Origin: Puccinellia tenuiflora
Lineage: Eukaryota > Streptophyta > Magnoliopsida > Poales > Poaceae
Direction of reading: 5' to 3'
Length of the DNA stretch: 64,000 bases
Assembly (NCBI GenBank): GCA_012064385.1
Contig: QRDG01001345.1
Span: 575,023 to 639,022, forward strand
Part shown: one piece after another, positions 10,969-24,700 of the stretch
Position numbering within the stretch: the first letter of the stretch is position 1
Layout of the letters: each line of letters starts with the position of its first letter
The notes under the pieces: model-generated
What the model was told of the DNA's origin: nothing
What the model saw: only the letters and a program-made list of their open reading frames with translations
Databases searched by the model: none
Made by a program: the position numbers and the translations under genes

Positions 10969-11251
10969 AACTCAACTAAACAGGAACTGGTTCCTGTTTA
11001 AGATAAACAGGGAATCAAGTGAACTTCGGCGGCACCGCTGAGTGAACTTTCAGTATATTAGTATGTGAACTTTCAAACGCAACACACTGATTCTCTACCT
11101 TCACGGGAAAATTTTCTAAAGCGATTTTTGATCCGCTTATCGGAAAGATGCATGCGATATACCATTGGATAGCTATGGAAATTACGAAACCTTTTCATTT
11201 TTACAGGTTTTCGAAATTAGTTACGGTTTTTAAAAATTTCAAATATACTAA

Positions 11252-12405
11252 CGCTGTGTTTGGATGTAGGAATTCGGGCTCGGAATCAGGGAATCTGGAA
11301 TTCGAACCTCAATTCAACTGTTTGGACTGCACACGGAATTTGGCCTTGGAAACAGAAATGAATTCCGAGCTGCCCTCCCCTCATACGCGAAACATCTCTC
11401 ATCAATTCGGATCTCCCACCCTCGGAATCGCACGGAAACACGCTCCCCGCGTACCGCTTCGTTTGGCCGAACAAAGCGAGGTCCTTCTCGTCTCCACGGA
11501 CATCACCCCCGCGAGCGATGACCGGTGGCGGCGGCGCCGGCAATCTCTCCCGGACTCCTCTCCCTCTCCTGCCTCTCCTCCGATTCCCGGTCGCCGGAGT
11601 GCCATATGCGCCCTCCCGTGCGTCAGCCCCTAACCCTAGATCGAAGAACCTACGGCGGCGGCGGAAGGGGAACGGCTCGTCCGAGCCGTCACGGAAAGCG
11701 GACGAAGCGCACGTTCTCCTGCTCGACGCCCACCTTGACGAGCTCCTCCAGCGGCCGTTGCTGCTTGCGGCGAAGGTGCACTCTGTCATGGCTCCCAGGC
11801 TCCGCCGCATCTCCGGCCGATTAGCGTTGATGCAGTGCGCTCCTTCGCTGTTCCGGCCGATTCCGCATTGATGCGGTGCGCTCCATCGTTGCTCCGGCCG
11901 ATTCTGCGTTATTTCTTTCTCTGATTTTTCTCTTAAGTAGTACAATAGTTGATAGCTGCATCTTTTTCAGATGGATGCCGCTGCTGACCTCCTGTCAATC
12001 TGTGTCAGTTTGCAAAGAAATTGTTCTTTATAAATAAAAATTGATGTTGTACGTTCTTATGATATGACACTATGATTGAGTTGGGTTTGTTTGTATGTTT
12101 GTGCATTTAAATCTAGATATTGGTTTTAATGTTAATATGTGTAAAACATATTTAAATATACATGTATTATTTTTCATACATGTACACAAGTTTATATTGA
12201 CCCAAACTCAATAAAACATTCAATTCCATAGTTTGTACAACCAAACAGGAATTGGAATTGAGTGCTACCCTTTGATTCCAACCACAAATTCCATGCACAA
12301 CCAAACTACTGAATTGGAATTGAAGCTCATTTCCTTTCCATCTTAGATTTGGAATTCCGAGTCCAATTCAATTCCGAGCAGTTTTTCCAACATCCAAACA
12401 CAACG
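11252..12405. mobile_element. PIF/Harbinger-like element, 1154 bp, with GC-rich interior
   Basis: The left end reads CGCTGTGTTTGGATGTAGG, and the inverse of the right end reads CGTTGTGTTTGGATGTTGG. It is flanked by TAA at 11249-11251 and 12406-12408, a 3-bp duplication typical of PIF/Harbinger. The uninterrupted family sequence at about 12955-12975 confirms the empty site. The outer 100-150 bases form longer imperfect inverted repeats rich in GGAATT and GAATTCC. The interior (11430-11900) is GC-rich, with open frames on both strands and no recognisable domain, and the right half is AT-rich. There is no transposase, so it would be non-autonomous. Confidence 0.62.
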
Positions 12406-12599
12406 TAACACTATTTTCACGATCGTACAGTATTTTCGACGCCATTTGCAAACCGTTAATCAGATTGATACACCGTTGGAAAGCTATGAAAAATCCGCAA
12501 CTTTGTTATCTCATGCATGCTTTGAAAATTCCTTACGGTTTAAGAGAAGTTTCAAATATACATAATTCTATTGATGTGGAATTCTCGTTTTTTTGGACT

Positions 12600-13720
12600 T
12601 CCAAGGAATCCGAATTGGACTACTAAAGCTATTTAACTGAACTTCCATTTCCTATTATTTTTTGAAGTGAGGTTTTTTGTATACGGCGAACTTCTAAAAT
12701 TCATCAAATGTGAACTTCATTTTACAAAAACAGTGCGGATGATCTGAAACTTCCGAATTAAGATAAAATGAACTTCTTTTTTCTAGAACGATGTGAACGC
12801 CCGTTTCCGTTTGAATGAATTTCTAAAATTCATGAAGTGAACTTCGTTTTGCAAAAATATAAATATTTTTTTACCCGTGAATAAATTTGAAGAGTGAAAT
12901 TTTTGAAGTGTCCGAAGTGAACTTCGAAATTAGTTATGGTTTTTAAAGAATTTCAAATATACTAACACTATTTTCGTGATCGTATCGTATTTTGGTCGCC
13001 ATTTTCAAACCATTTATCGGATTGATGTAAATGGTACGCCGTTGGAAAGCTATGAAAAATCCGCAACTTTGTTATCTCAGACAATTTTTCGAAATTTCTT
13101 ATGGTTTAAGAGCAGTTTTAAATATACATAATTCTGTTGTTCTGGAATTCTCGTATTTTCTGGACTTCGAAAGAATCCGAAGTGAACTTCCGAATAAAAT
13201 AGTGGAGTACTAAAGCTATTTAAGTGAACTTCCTTTTTTTTACATTTCGATTGAATTTTTGCGTGTTGCAAAGTGAGCTTCTTTGCTTACAGAGTGAACT
13301 GTTTGACATGTCCAAAATGAAATTTTGATAGTAGGTGAACTAGCATTGAAAATGGATTTTTTCAGAGAATCCGAAGTGAACTGTTAAAATAATAGTGGAC
13401 TTCTAAATCCTTTTGATTGAACTTCCGTTTCCAACTTTTCTTAAGTGAATTTTTTTATATATGGTGAACTTCTAAAAAAAATTCAAGTGAACTTTGCTTT
13501 TACATAAATGTGAACCTCTTTTACTTGTGAACAATTGATTCTTTTAATAAATGAAAAATGAACCTCCGTGATGAACGATCCGAACTCCCAATTTTGAACT
13601 TTTGCGATTTAATGCTTAACTTTGTAAATTACTGCAAACGAACCGTTTTAGATGAACATGTGGACTTCCTTTTTTTCAATGCAAAGGAACTTCCACGCGG
13701 GGCGGAGTTAACTACCTAGT
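12600..13720. repeat. GTGAACTTC array of TAM-3 with embedded 190-bp unit
   Basis: GTGAACTTC, GTGAACTTTG and close variants recur every 30-60 bases. A 190-bp unit copy sits at about 12925-13120, with TTCAAACCATTTATCGGATT and TACGCCGTTGGAAAGCTATG. From 13720 to 14110 the array fades into AT-rich sequence where I see no feature. Confidence 0.6.
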
Positions 13721-14119
13721 ATAATAAAACTGAACTTCTATTTCTTAATCTAATATATCAGTCCAATGAATCACAACCACACCAAGCTGTGACGTGAATA
13801 TTTGATCTACCATCAAGTTGTTACAAATATTTATCTGAACTGCACCATGGTTAAATGTATAGTGGAACGGCCTGGGAGGAAGCAGACAAGACAACAACTA
13901 GAGGTAGATGAATCGAACTGTTGTGATGAAGTAAATCAAACTTCTTAAGGCGGTAACTCGAGGGAGATAATACATCACCAAACTGAACTTCATTTCTCGT
14001 AAGTATGGACTGAACTAGTACACGCACGGAACTGAAATTCAGAAAATGACTTTACTGAACTTCGATGCATCGGAGAGGTTCGTAGTAGCTAAGAAAAAAT
14101 TGGGAGTTCGGATGGTTGT

Positions 14120-14700
14120 TCATTGGCGTCCAGAGCTGCTCACGGAGGCGTCCCAAGCAGGCGAGCAGAGACTGGTACGGCTCGAGTCCAGCCCGTGGAG
14201 GAGGAGCACTAGGGGCACGTCCCTCTGTCAGGCCGGGTGTGGGGAAGGTTGAGCGGCGCTCCCAGACCGACGGTGAGCAGGTGATACGGACGGGCGCGAC
14301 GGCGGCGCGGCTGGAGGCTACCAGCGGGGCGCGGCCGTCCTGGCGGCTCCCATCGTGCGTGGTGGTGGTGGGGAGCTCCCAGCAAGGTGCATGTGGATGG
14401 AGGCGTCGCGGCCGCCGGTGGCCCGATGAGGGAGGGGAGCTCCTCGCCGCGGCCGCCAGTGGGAGGAGAGGGGGCGCTGCTGCGCCGGTTGGGGAGGGGA
14501 GGGGCTCCGCGGAGGCTGGTCGTGGAGGGGAGGGGCACTGCGGAGGCCGGTCGTGGAGGGGAGGGGCGTCCTAGCGGCCGGTCGTGGAGGTGAGAGGCGC
14601 CGCGGAGGACGGTCGTGGAGGGGAGGGGCGCCCGGTGGCCGGTCATGGAGAGGAGCTCCGTTGTGAGTGGGAGGATGGAGACGAGGCGAACGTGGGGATG
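14120..14700. other. GC-rich arm of TAM-3
   Basis: G-rich DNA with imperfect tandem GGTCGTGGAGGGGAGGGGC units near 14510-14640. Frames of 100-150 codons are open on both strands and biased to Gly, Arg and Ala. There is no recognisable protein. The position just inside the right terminal palindrome matches the GC arms of the sister elements. Confidence 0.5.
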
Positions 14701-14818
14701 GGGATGAGGTCGGGTCGGTTGGTTTTTTTGGAACGGGTTAAACTAGAATAGTTCCCGTTTAACTAAACAGGAAACTCTTAAGGTAGTCTAAGGGGTAGGT
14801 TCATGTTTAGTCCTGCCC

Positions 14819-14830
14819 TATATATATATA
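14819..14830. repeat. (TA)6 tract between TAM-3 and TAM-4
   Basis: Twelve bases of TA lie directly between the TCCTGCCC end of TAM-3 and the ACTCAACTAAAAAGG end of TAM-4. Confidence 0.9.
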
Positions 14831-15123
14831 ACTCAACTAAAAAGGAACCTATTTCTGTTTAAGCTAAACAGGAACTTTCTGAACTGTCTCGATAAGTTGA
14901 GTGAACCTTCTCACGCATGTCATGTGAACCTTCAGACGAAACATGAACTGAACATTTTTCGTCAAGTGAATTTTTTCCTGAACTTTTTTTCTGAACGAGG
15001 TGAACTTTTTTTCTGAACTGCACGTGAACTTCTTTTCTGTACGAAGTGAACTTTTTTTCAGAACATAGTGAACTTTTTCCTGACACTTTTTTTCTCAACA
15101 AAGTGAACTTTTTTCTGAGCGAA

Positions 15124-16556
15124 TGATGCATGTAAAGTGCATACATGAACTTTGCATTATAATACTCATATTTCAATCATATTTGCATCATATAAGGGTT
15201 ATATCATTGTTTTATAAGGATTTTGGGAAGATTTCACAGTTTTCCTATTTTTCTGGAATTAACCCTGCACTGGCAGAAAACCCTATTTTCTATATTTTGA
15301 TATTTCAAGGACCCAAACGACGTCCAAATGACCTAATATTTTGCGGGGATCATTTTTTGGAAGGAACAAAGCGTAGGAGCGAAGGAAGCGAACAAAAGGA
15401 GACCCGAGGGCCAAAAGAGGTGGGCCCACACGGCCAGATTCCTTGGCCGTGTGGGACCCCCCATCTTGGGTCTCGTGGCTCCGATGCCGTTCGTTTTCGT
15501 CTCCGTGGCTTTGTCTTGACCTAAACCAGACTATAAAAATAGTCCCCCGAGGAGTTTCGCGAGGAGGCGGCGGAGAAACACAAAACCACGAAACAGAGAG
15601 TCAGAAGGCTGCCGCCGGAGAAGATCGGAGGGGGGAAACGCCGCCGAAATCACCTCCGGAGGGCTCCACCCCCCTCCGGCGTGTTGATCATCAACATCTA
15701 CAGCAAGATCATCTCCATCTCTCCACTGTAAACTCTTGGCAAACATGATGTATGATGCAATATACTATTCCCTTGATCTATTGTGTCTCCCCATCTATGT
15801 TTGAGAAGTGATTGGTTCATGGCAATAGTGAAATAGTTCGTTGTTTGGTTGCATACAAGTTTTGTTATCTTTTATGATTGTCTTTATGTACAATATATGA
15901 GTGCACACATATGTTGGGGAATGCATGTAAGGTAATCACCGGTAATGTAATGGAGTGAGGGAGACTTGGGAGGACATGTAAACCTGAGACCGAGTCATGA
16001 AGTTACTTTATTGGGGGTTATACATAGGGGACCTTAAAACTTAAGGCTATGGTGGGACTTTTATGTCTTAATAAATCTTGTGCAGTCATTTACTTGGCCA
16101 TAAGAACCATCATAAGGGGTTTTAGTTCATTCACTTGGCTACACCTATTTATGGCTCCTTCCTAGAAGAAACAATTAAGACTGAAACATGTGCTTCACTA
16201 ATTGTGAGAACCACACGAATGAAATAACATTTGCTAGAACATTTGCTCCCTTGAGATATTTGCTACTTGGTACTTTGAGAAACTTGTTTGAGAAAACTGC
16301 TGAGAGAAACTTGCTCTAAGAAACTTGCGTTCGAAGCTTGATTGAGAAACTTGTTACTAGATAAACCCATTCCACATCACTTGCTTTCATTAGTTAGTTC
16401 CTTTCATATTTCAACTTATTGCCTTGCACAAACGGCCATATAAGAGTGTTATTGGGCTTTAGAGAATAGTTAGTTTACCTTCAGCTCCTTGTGGGTTCGA
16501 CACTCAAATACTTATCGAATTGTGCTACATTGATTCCTTGCTCTTGGGGATTATCA
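15124..16556 (+). repeat. 5' LTR of ATH, 1433 bp
   Basis: Starts TGATGCATGTAAAG and ends GGGGATTATCA. A likely core promoter TATAAAAA lies at 15532-15539 after a GC-richer stretch. The right copy is 36996-38408. Confidence 0.88.
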
Positions 16557-16566
16557 AGTACTTTTC

Positions 16567-16584
16567 TGGCGCCGTTGCCGGGGA
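16567..16584 (+). other. Primer binding site, tRNA-Asp type
   Basis: TGGCGCCGTTGCCGGGGA is the complement of the 3' end, including CCA, of plant tRNA-Asp(GTC) as I recall it. It lies 10 bases after the 5' LTR of ATH. Confidence 0.85.
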
Positions 16585-16903
16585 GCGTTGTGCTAAGCTT
16601 TTATTCTTGTTTGCATTGCATACTAACATATAAATCTAAAACACAAAAAAAAATTATAAAATGGAAAACAACCAAACAATTATAGATCTGTATAATATCT
16701 ATCTTGAGTTAGGACATGACGTGTTTGAGGAGAAAATTAGATTTTATTTGCATAACAATCTTGTTTGTGGTAGTACTAATTATTTGAACACCTTTATTGC
16801 TAATGCTAAGGAAAACCTTAAGCTTGGGGAAGTTTGTTTTGATGAATATGATATTTTTAGTCCCCCAAGTTTTGAAGAGAAAATTTGTTTTGATGATACT
16901 ATG

Positions 16904-19900
16904 TGCGGTGACCCAGCACACCACTGCATGGTGTAGTGTGCAAGTCGTTGACATAATACTCACAGAAGGACCTATCCGTGAATATTACATCCCTCAGAGT
17001 GGTACAACAGAAACATAGCAGGTCCAAGGTAACACTATAGGATTACAACAAAATTCAATACAAAATCTCGAGAACCTCCACGATACATAGAGGATACCCT
17101 CGCGCAAATGAAATCCAGAGAAGAGCCAATTCATAGCACTAAGCGGGAGATTAACTCTAGTTCTAACTCCTAATCCACTACTGCTGTTGTCACAGCCTTA
17201 AACTACTCCAACTGGAGTATCTCTATCCAAGATTATACTCGTCCTTCCGATAGACGTGGTCGCCTCCATTGGCAAAGTGATCTCCTTGAATTTGCTGTCA
17301 TTACTCCGATGTTGCCATAGTTGTTGTTGTTCTCCTATTGGTGTAGTAGCGGTAGACTCCTTGCTGAAGATCTCGATGTCATGATGGACCACCGCCAATT
17401 CCCTTGATGGCTCCAAGATTCTAAGCAGGGGGTCAAAAGGGAAAGAGTGAGTAACCAGCGTTACCCAGCAAGTCCATTATGTACGGTGGGAAGTTTGATG
17501 CACTAACTACTGCTTAAGACTCAAAAGAGTCACAAGCTAATGCAAGGGTTTTGCAAAACATTTCTTCGAGAGGTAGCTTTTATTCTGAAAACTATGCCCG
17601 TCATCCTTCACAGGGCTAGAACTTTCATGGAGTTCCTTTCCTGCAGCGTTCGCAGCTCCTTCCCGGAACATGGAGTAACATGTTACAATTCTTTACACTC
17701 TGCAGAGGTGCGTTACTTTACCCATAAGAGATCAAGACTTTGTTACCAACCAGGCGTACTTTCCTGTCCACACTCTCTTTGGTGTGGGGCCCAGTTTTTG
17801 ATCCAAGTCATTCACTGTGCTTCTCCGCACAACGCATGCCCACCCAATTCATGCATAGCGAGTTTACCCCTGATGCTCTACCCCTTCCGGTAGACACCTA
17901 GGCTCTCCTTGCAGACCATCCTAGACCCCAGTCGCCGTGGGAATTAAGGGATCCCACCCATATGCATGTAGTCCCGCAAGACCTACAGCCTACGGCACTG
18001 GCAGCCCGTTGACATGCATCCGGGAGAAGTACAGATGGCATTTCCCGTCCCAATCCAGGTCTTATGGTTAACGCGTCTTTACGGCGCAATCATTATGACG
18101 ACATTTGTTGTTAAGTCCTAGGTAATACTTTCCCGTGCAGATGGAACCTCCGGACCTATTCATCTTACCATGGTCCCATCTGCCAACCATAATAGGTTAC
18201 CACCAAGTAGGTAGATAGCCAAATAGTCATGTTATTAAAGAAATTGGTTTTATGCTTTCTTTTTTATAAAGGTGATAGTATAATAAGGTTTTGCAAATAG
18301 TTTTCTAACAAATATTTCAAGAGGTATGAGCAAGTGATGAACTTGCCTGCGATAGAGATGGCAGTTCATGCCCTTCGGGGTTCTAGGGTTGCGTCAGAAC
18401 CCGGAGATCTGAAAACAGCAAAGTAGTCCAAGTAAGGACTACTGGAAACACTTGCAATATGCTATTATGCATAAATATGAGATGCATCGAATATAACCCA
18501 AAATACCCAAACTCACAAGTAAGCGCTTCGCGTTATTGATTACTTTGTTAACGGTGAAATACTTTGAGTTGTTATCACATTCAGACTTAAGTGTTTGCTA
18601 TGATTAATGAAGTAATGTTTTACATGATTAATAAACAACTACAGATGTTCAATTCAGAATTGCATTTATTTTATAATTTTATTTAATCTAACTACTTTCA
18701 AAAAGTAATAACACTAGAGTGATTGATTTTCAAATGAACTCCTTTTTGTGTGTTTTACCTAGGATGAGTAACGGAACAGTCATTTACATAATGGTATATG
18801 AGTTCAAATTTTATGTTTTGAACTTATATTTCAAATTTATTTTCTTTTTAGAAAACTAGTAGTTTTAGAAGCTAATACAATTACTATCTTTTAATTAATT
18901 ACATAAGAAAATTATTTTCAAATAATTTATTTTAAAATAATTGAAATCATATCCATTTATGGATCTTAGTATTTTTCATTCAATAAAACCTTTTAAATAA
19001 AAATCATATTTGAAATCCTTATAAAATTTGGAGTCGAAAACATATTTTTATTTTATTTTAGGAATTTATTTGGATTTCAAAAAATTTGGTGATGATTAAG
19101 TGGCATTTTAGTAATTTTAGATAACCTGTATTTAAAGTTGATTTAATAATTATGCAATAATTATAATCTGGTAGATTTTATTTTTCTGATCATTTTGATA
19201 TTTTATTTATATTTTTCTGACTTATGATTCAAAAGTTATGAATTTTATTAGTTTGAATTATTTTCTGTTATTTGAATAAAGTTCAAATTTCTGACAACGG
19301 GACCCACATGTCAGGTTTTTATTAATTTCGGAACTGGATAAGATCGTGCTGACGTCAGCTGACGTCAGCCACCACAGCCAGCGGCCACACCGACCAAGCG
19401 CCGGCTGAATCCGGCCGATTTCGGCCACGCGGACGTGCGCGTTCGACGCGCACGGTCGAGGCGTACCCAGGGGTGGCGGCGCCGCCCCTAAATGATCGCC
19501 GGAGCTACCACGGCGACGAAGTACCGCGGCGGCGCACGGCGGCCGAGCTCGATCTCGAGCTACAGAACACAATCGAGAGGGGAAATGGGTGCAATCGACG
19601 CAGCTGCTCACCGAGAGCGTCGGGGACAAGGTTTAGGCGCTGATGGAGCAACGTCGGCGACGGAATCGTGCTCGACACCGAGCGGCGGCGTTCGGGGCGC
19701 CGGGCTAGTTCTTCACCTCCAGCCGCTCCCAGCACCGGCGACTTGCACCAGTGAGTAGAGGACGTCGAGGCGGAGTGGTTGAACAAGGTCACCGTTCCGA
19801 TTGATCCACCGTTCGCCGGCGATTTGAGGGGAAACGACGGCGGCAGTACGGCTAGGGTTAGGGTTTCGTGGTTGCTGCTTAGAGAGAGAAAGAAAGGGAG

Positions 19901-21479
19901 AGAGGAGACCGAGGTGAGTGAGGAGGAGGAGAATGAGATGGGGACGTCTCCCCAGGTCTTATCCCCGCAAGGAGGCAAGCAAGCAGGAGGTGGCCCGGCC
20001 ACGGCGTTCTCTGCTTTCTGGCTGAAGGAAGAAGAAGAAAGAAAAGAAAAGGAATTTTTGCACATAACCCCCTGGACTTTTGAGTAACTATGAAAATCTT
20101 TAAAACAGAAACTTCACATATTTATTTAGGGCTTTTAGATAAGTCCAAAAATCATAGAAAAATTCATGGATGCTCCTAATATTGTAGAGAAGCTCCACAT
20201 ATTTTTGTTTTGAATTTTTGAAATACCCTAGTCACATTTAAAAAAATAGAGATATGTTTTAGTCATTTAAATGTATTCACCAATTATTTAAGATGCACCC
20301 AAGGTCTTGTGTTCAAAAGCATACTTGCCATGAACATGATCAACTATTAATCATTTTATTACAAGGTTGGGATGCTCAAGTATCTTTGCAAGACTCATAT
20401 TTGTGGTCTTTATCATTGGGCTATCTTCTCCTCTGGGATTTTATTCCATTGGAGAAATATTTTTATGTGGCTTTCTTAAATAGGCACTTGATTGGATAAA
20501 GAGGTTGATACTTTGCCTTCTTGGTCAAAAGATCAATGTTGCCTTTTGTTCCTTTATCTTGTATTGATCAAATGCTGCTCCTCATCCTTGTTGACTACTT
20601 GACTCCAGATGATCCAACTGATCCAAGTCTGATCCATAATCCCTTGTCGCCTTTGAAGTAATGTTGACCCCTCTAGTCAATATTTGGATATTAGGGCAAG
20701 TTCCTAATATCCATTAGTTAAGTTCCATAATTAAGTTGCCTCACCCTTGTGGTGAAGGAAAACATTTTGATCACAAGGAACTTTGTTTTGAACCTTATTT
20801 ATTTTATTCGACATTCAATTGCTTTTATGTATACAAAAGAAATCTGTTAACAAGGTAGCTAATCTTGTTACCAAACTACTTCTATATAACACAAAGCCTT
20901 TGAATCTCATCCCAAGTTTCTTTCTTATTTGATTTGTCTTTCAGGAATGTCTTTGGAAAGATTTGAAGATAAGAAGCTAAGATCAAATAAGAAGATCAAG
21001 TTTGGTGTAATAATGTAGATTACTTAAGCATTTATATTTCTTTTATGTTTGGTCAAAGTAAGGACAAAGTTTTAATGTACTCAACCAATTAAATTATTTA
21101 CTTTGTTTTAATAACTCTTTGAGTTGTGATGAGTGTTAACACAATTATACCTTAGTATTTATTTGTGAGTTGTTTGCTTAAAAGTATAAACATGTATAAC
21201 TTCATTATTCAATTTTTAATAAGTTTACCAATTTAATATCATTTGTATTTTCCAATTTGGATCTGATTTCCCGCAACCGTTTAAAATGCCCGGAGGTCAT
21301 GTCAAAATTAATCACATTCACCTCAGATGAGCAAAACTCTATTCATGAGGGTGAATGATCTCCAATCCCTCCAGGTTTTTATTTTTCGAAAAATTTATTC
21401 GGATTTTCAGATGCATGCATGCAGATGCACAAAATCATACTTCTACCCTTCGTTGGTTGCTAAATGCTGGGGTATTACA
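16904..21479 (-). mobile_element. Solo LTR of an unassigned family, 4576 bp
   Basis: On the minus strand it starts TGTAATACCCCAGCATTTAGC and ends GGGTCACCGCA. The duplication CTATG lies at 16899-16903 and 21480-21484. Removing it restores the ATH reading frame across the site. A GC-rich block (about 19330-20040) lies between AT-rich flanks, the same layout as the TEK LTRs. I see no internal region, primer site or second LTR, so it is a solo LTR, although a very decayed short element cannot be excluded. Short frames at 17540-17893 and 20293-20499 show no recognisable domain. Confidence 0.72.
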
Positions 21480-21723
21480 CTATGTCTCCCATTTATGATG
21501 ATTACAATGATGTATATGATATTTTCAGTCCACCTACTATTGAGGATGAAAGTGATTTAATTGAGTTTGATGATCCATTATGCTCATTAGATGATAAGTC
21601 TTTATGTGGTGATTCTATTCAAAACTATGTGGTTATGTTTAACTTTAATGCTTGCAACTATTATGAGAGAGGAAGAGATAAGAATCCCCTTTATGTTTCC
21701 ATGTTATTTAAGATGCAAGCTAC

Positions 21724-24700
21724 TGTAACAGCCCCAGTTTGGCACCCTAAAATATGGGCCAAATTTTCACTTTTTGCTTTGCAATGCATCATGGCATACT
21801 TATTTAAATTGCTTAAGTTGAATACAGCAACAATTGGAAAACAATAAAAGGGAAGCAAAACCTTCTCAAAAATTTCAAACCAAACACATTACTCAAATTG
21901 GCAAAACCAATTGTTCTTGAGCCTCCAATTTGTCCAGGAAGCTCAAGGATATATTTTATAAATAATTGTCAAAGGCTAAAATTCTTAACAAGCAAATAAA
22001 TAAATTTGAGATTTCAAATGGTTCAAATCAACTTGAATTTTGGGAACCAAGTTAAACTTTCCAAAAATTCAAAATAAAATTATGGGGTACTTCATTGTTA
22101 TATTATGAGCCTCCATGAATAATTTCATTATTTTTGGAAATACTTAGGTGCTTCCAATAAATGCATTTTTGCAATTTATCAAAAATGACCTTAATTAAAC
22201 CCTATGAACAAATATGGTGCAAAACATTTTATTTTGCCAAACCAATTTTTGTGGAGCTTCTAAAGGTCAAGGGGAGGCCACTTGAATATTTGTAGATTTT
22301 ATAAAAAGTTTAGGTGCCTTAATTAAATCCCAAAAAGGGTTGTTGGACCTTTTTGCAATTTAAGAGAATAGAGCCAGGGGGTATTCGCGAAACTCTTTCT
22401 TCTCCACACTGTCGCCACAGGACCGTCGCCCATGCCGCCATGTCGCTCCGCCCTGTGCCACACAACGCCGTGGCCCTGGAGGAGACCCATGCCCCCCCGA
22501 TGAGGCCACCTGCTCCACGCACTCTCCTCTCTCCGTTCCTCCCCTAAAATTCCGGATCGAGATAGCCTCTCTCTCCCGAGCTTCCCCTTCTGCCGCCGTT
22601 CGCCTCCGCTCGACGACGTCGTCTGGAGCTGCCCCGCTCGGATCGAAGACCATGGCGAGGTCCGCCGTGACCTTCTCTCCCTCCACGCCCAAGGAATCGG
22701 ACCGGGAAGCCCCGGAGCCGACGTGTTAGTCCTCGTCTTCTTTGCCGCGGCCGCCACTCGCCGGTGTCGATTTCCATCGACGCTGACCACCCCTGCCGTC
22801 GTCGAGCACCCACAAGTGACGAGGGTGAGTTCAGTGTCCTTTTAGGCTTTTCCCATTCCCCTCTCTCTCCCTCGCGCCGCCGCTCTCTGTGCCATCGGTC
22901 TATGCCGCGGTCACCACCGTCGCCGCCCCGGCCTGGGCCGGCCAGACGGCCGGTCGCCTCAGATAGGTGCCTGGCCTGGGCACCGGTCTGAGCCGGCCGG
23001 GAGGCCAGCATCCTCAGGCGTATGCCCGGCCTGAGCCTTGGCCTGGGCCGGCCAGGAGGCCGGCCGCGTCCGACACAGGCCTGGCCTAGAAACCGGCCTG
23101 GGCCAATCTGGAGGCCGGCCCAAATAGTAAAAAAAAAACAGATAAATGAAAATAAATTAAATAAAATGATAACTATTTAAATATTGGTCCAAATTTAGCA
23201 AATGATATACCAAATTGTTCAGAAAAACAAACCCTACCTGTTGGTATCATTGTAATGACCTTTTGAATCAATATTTTTGCTGTTTATTAGGAAATATTAA
23301 AATGGCATAAATAATATCTAATTCGGGAAAAATCATAATTCGATAAATATTTAACCAAAAATTGTGAATAAAATATTAAAGTGATCAACACTTCAATTGC
23401 TATCAAACCATGCAATTATCACACCATGGTCACAAATTTGCCTTTGAAGTTATTCTTAAATTGATTAAAAGAATTAAATTCAAATAATTATTTAATTCAC
23501 TATTTATTCATCGAAACTCGGAAAATTACAAATAAGGTATCAAAATGATCGGAAGAACAAAACCTACTTAATCATGTCATGTTCATGCATATTTACGCCA
23601 CTTCTTTTGTAATGTAATAAATTATAATTAATGTGGTCACTAAGATAAATATGGGGTTGTTTCCAAATAATTGCACTAATTATTTGGAACTCCATTTAAT
23701 TTGTTAGATACATTAAATGATGATATCCTTGCATAAATTTGACATGTCATCATGATTGTGCATTGCACCTTGTCTCGTGTGATTTATTGTTCCTTTGTTA
23801 TTATTTTGGGTATCGATAGATTTCGGAGTGGAGGTTAACCCTACCTACCCCGACGAGCCGTACTACACGCCCCGGCAGCAAGGCAAGAGATAACCTAACC
23901 TTCTTGGCATCTAGCATCCTACTGTTTTATAAACTTATTTTATCCACCATAATATTGCATCCGATTCAATGTCATTTTGGTCAATACTAGAATATCCTAT
24001 GAATGCATGTTTTTCCCCAAACCAATACATGTATCCCTACCTATGAACCATAGGGTTGACGTGTTGGCCTGAGACAAAGATATAATTGTTGCAGCTACTG
24101 CTTAGCTATGCTTAGCCATGCTTAGTCGAATGCTATATATGTCCATTGATTTAATTCCATTATGTATGTTGTTGATGGAATGTTCGGACATGGAGGTTAC
24201 TGTTGGTATTTATTAAATTTGCTTAAAAGGCTTGGGTGAGTTGCCATCGGGGATGGTGTTTTGCCTCACCCTTGTCCCTAGGTGCGAGTTCTTGTCTCTA
24301 GAACCAAGGTTTGAGCGTGCTGCCATTGGTGGAGACATATGGAATCCACTTTAACTGAATAACTTGTGCGGGCGTATCCAAGGCTCCTCTAGATTTGCGC
24401 TTTCCATTTGCGTGTGCATTGCAGGTGGATGATGGCGCGAAGAAGGGGTGTGTGTAGTGGTGTTTAGGATGTGGCGATGGGGGCAGGGGCTGAAATAGGC
24501 TGGGAAAACTTGCCCTATCGCCACTGATGATCCTTGGATAGTCTCACGCGAGGTAAAGGTTTAACCGCGCCCACTTGCCAGCTTTCCCCGGAAGAGAGCT
24601 AATCAGGCGAGCCAGACGGTACCGGTGGGTAAAATAGTACACCCCTGCAGGGTAAATATTTTCGAAAAGCCGTGTCCGCGGTTATGGACGCCTTGGGAAT

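Larger units (their letters stand above)
10969..14818 (+). mobile_element. TAM-3: TA-flanked Mutator-like element with nested Harbinger-like insert
   Basis: The left end (10969-11020) has TAAACAGGAAC, its inverse GTTCCTGTTTA, then TAAACAGGGA. The right end (about 14730-14818) has GAATAGTTCCCGTTTA with AACTAAACAGGAAAC, then CTTAAGG and terminal TTTAGTCCTGCCC. Both ends therefore use the TAAACAGGAAC word. Inside are 190-bp units, a long GTGAACTTC array (12600-13720), an unassigned stretch (13730-14110) and a GC-rich arm (14120-14700). A 1154-bp element at 11252-12405 is inserted in one of the 190-bp units. There is no transposase. Confidence 0.63.

Noticed and set aside
17540..17893. 117-codon frame in the solo LTR as a gene
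   Set aside because: It lies within an LTR, has no recognisable domain and Cys/His/Ser-rich mixed composition typical of a chance frame.
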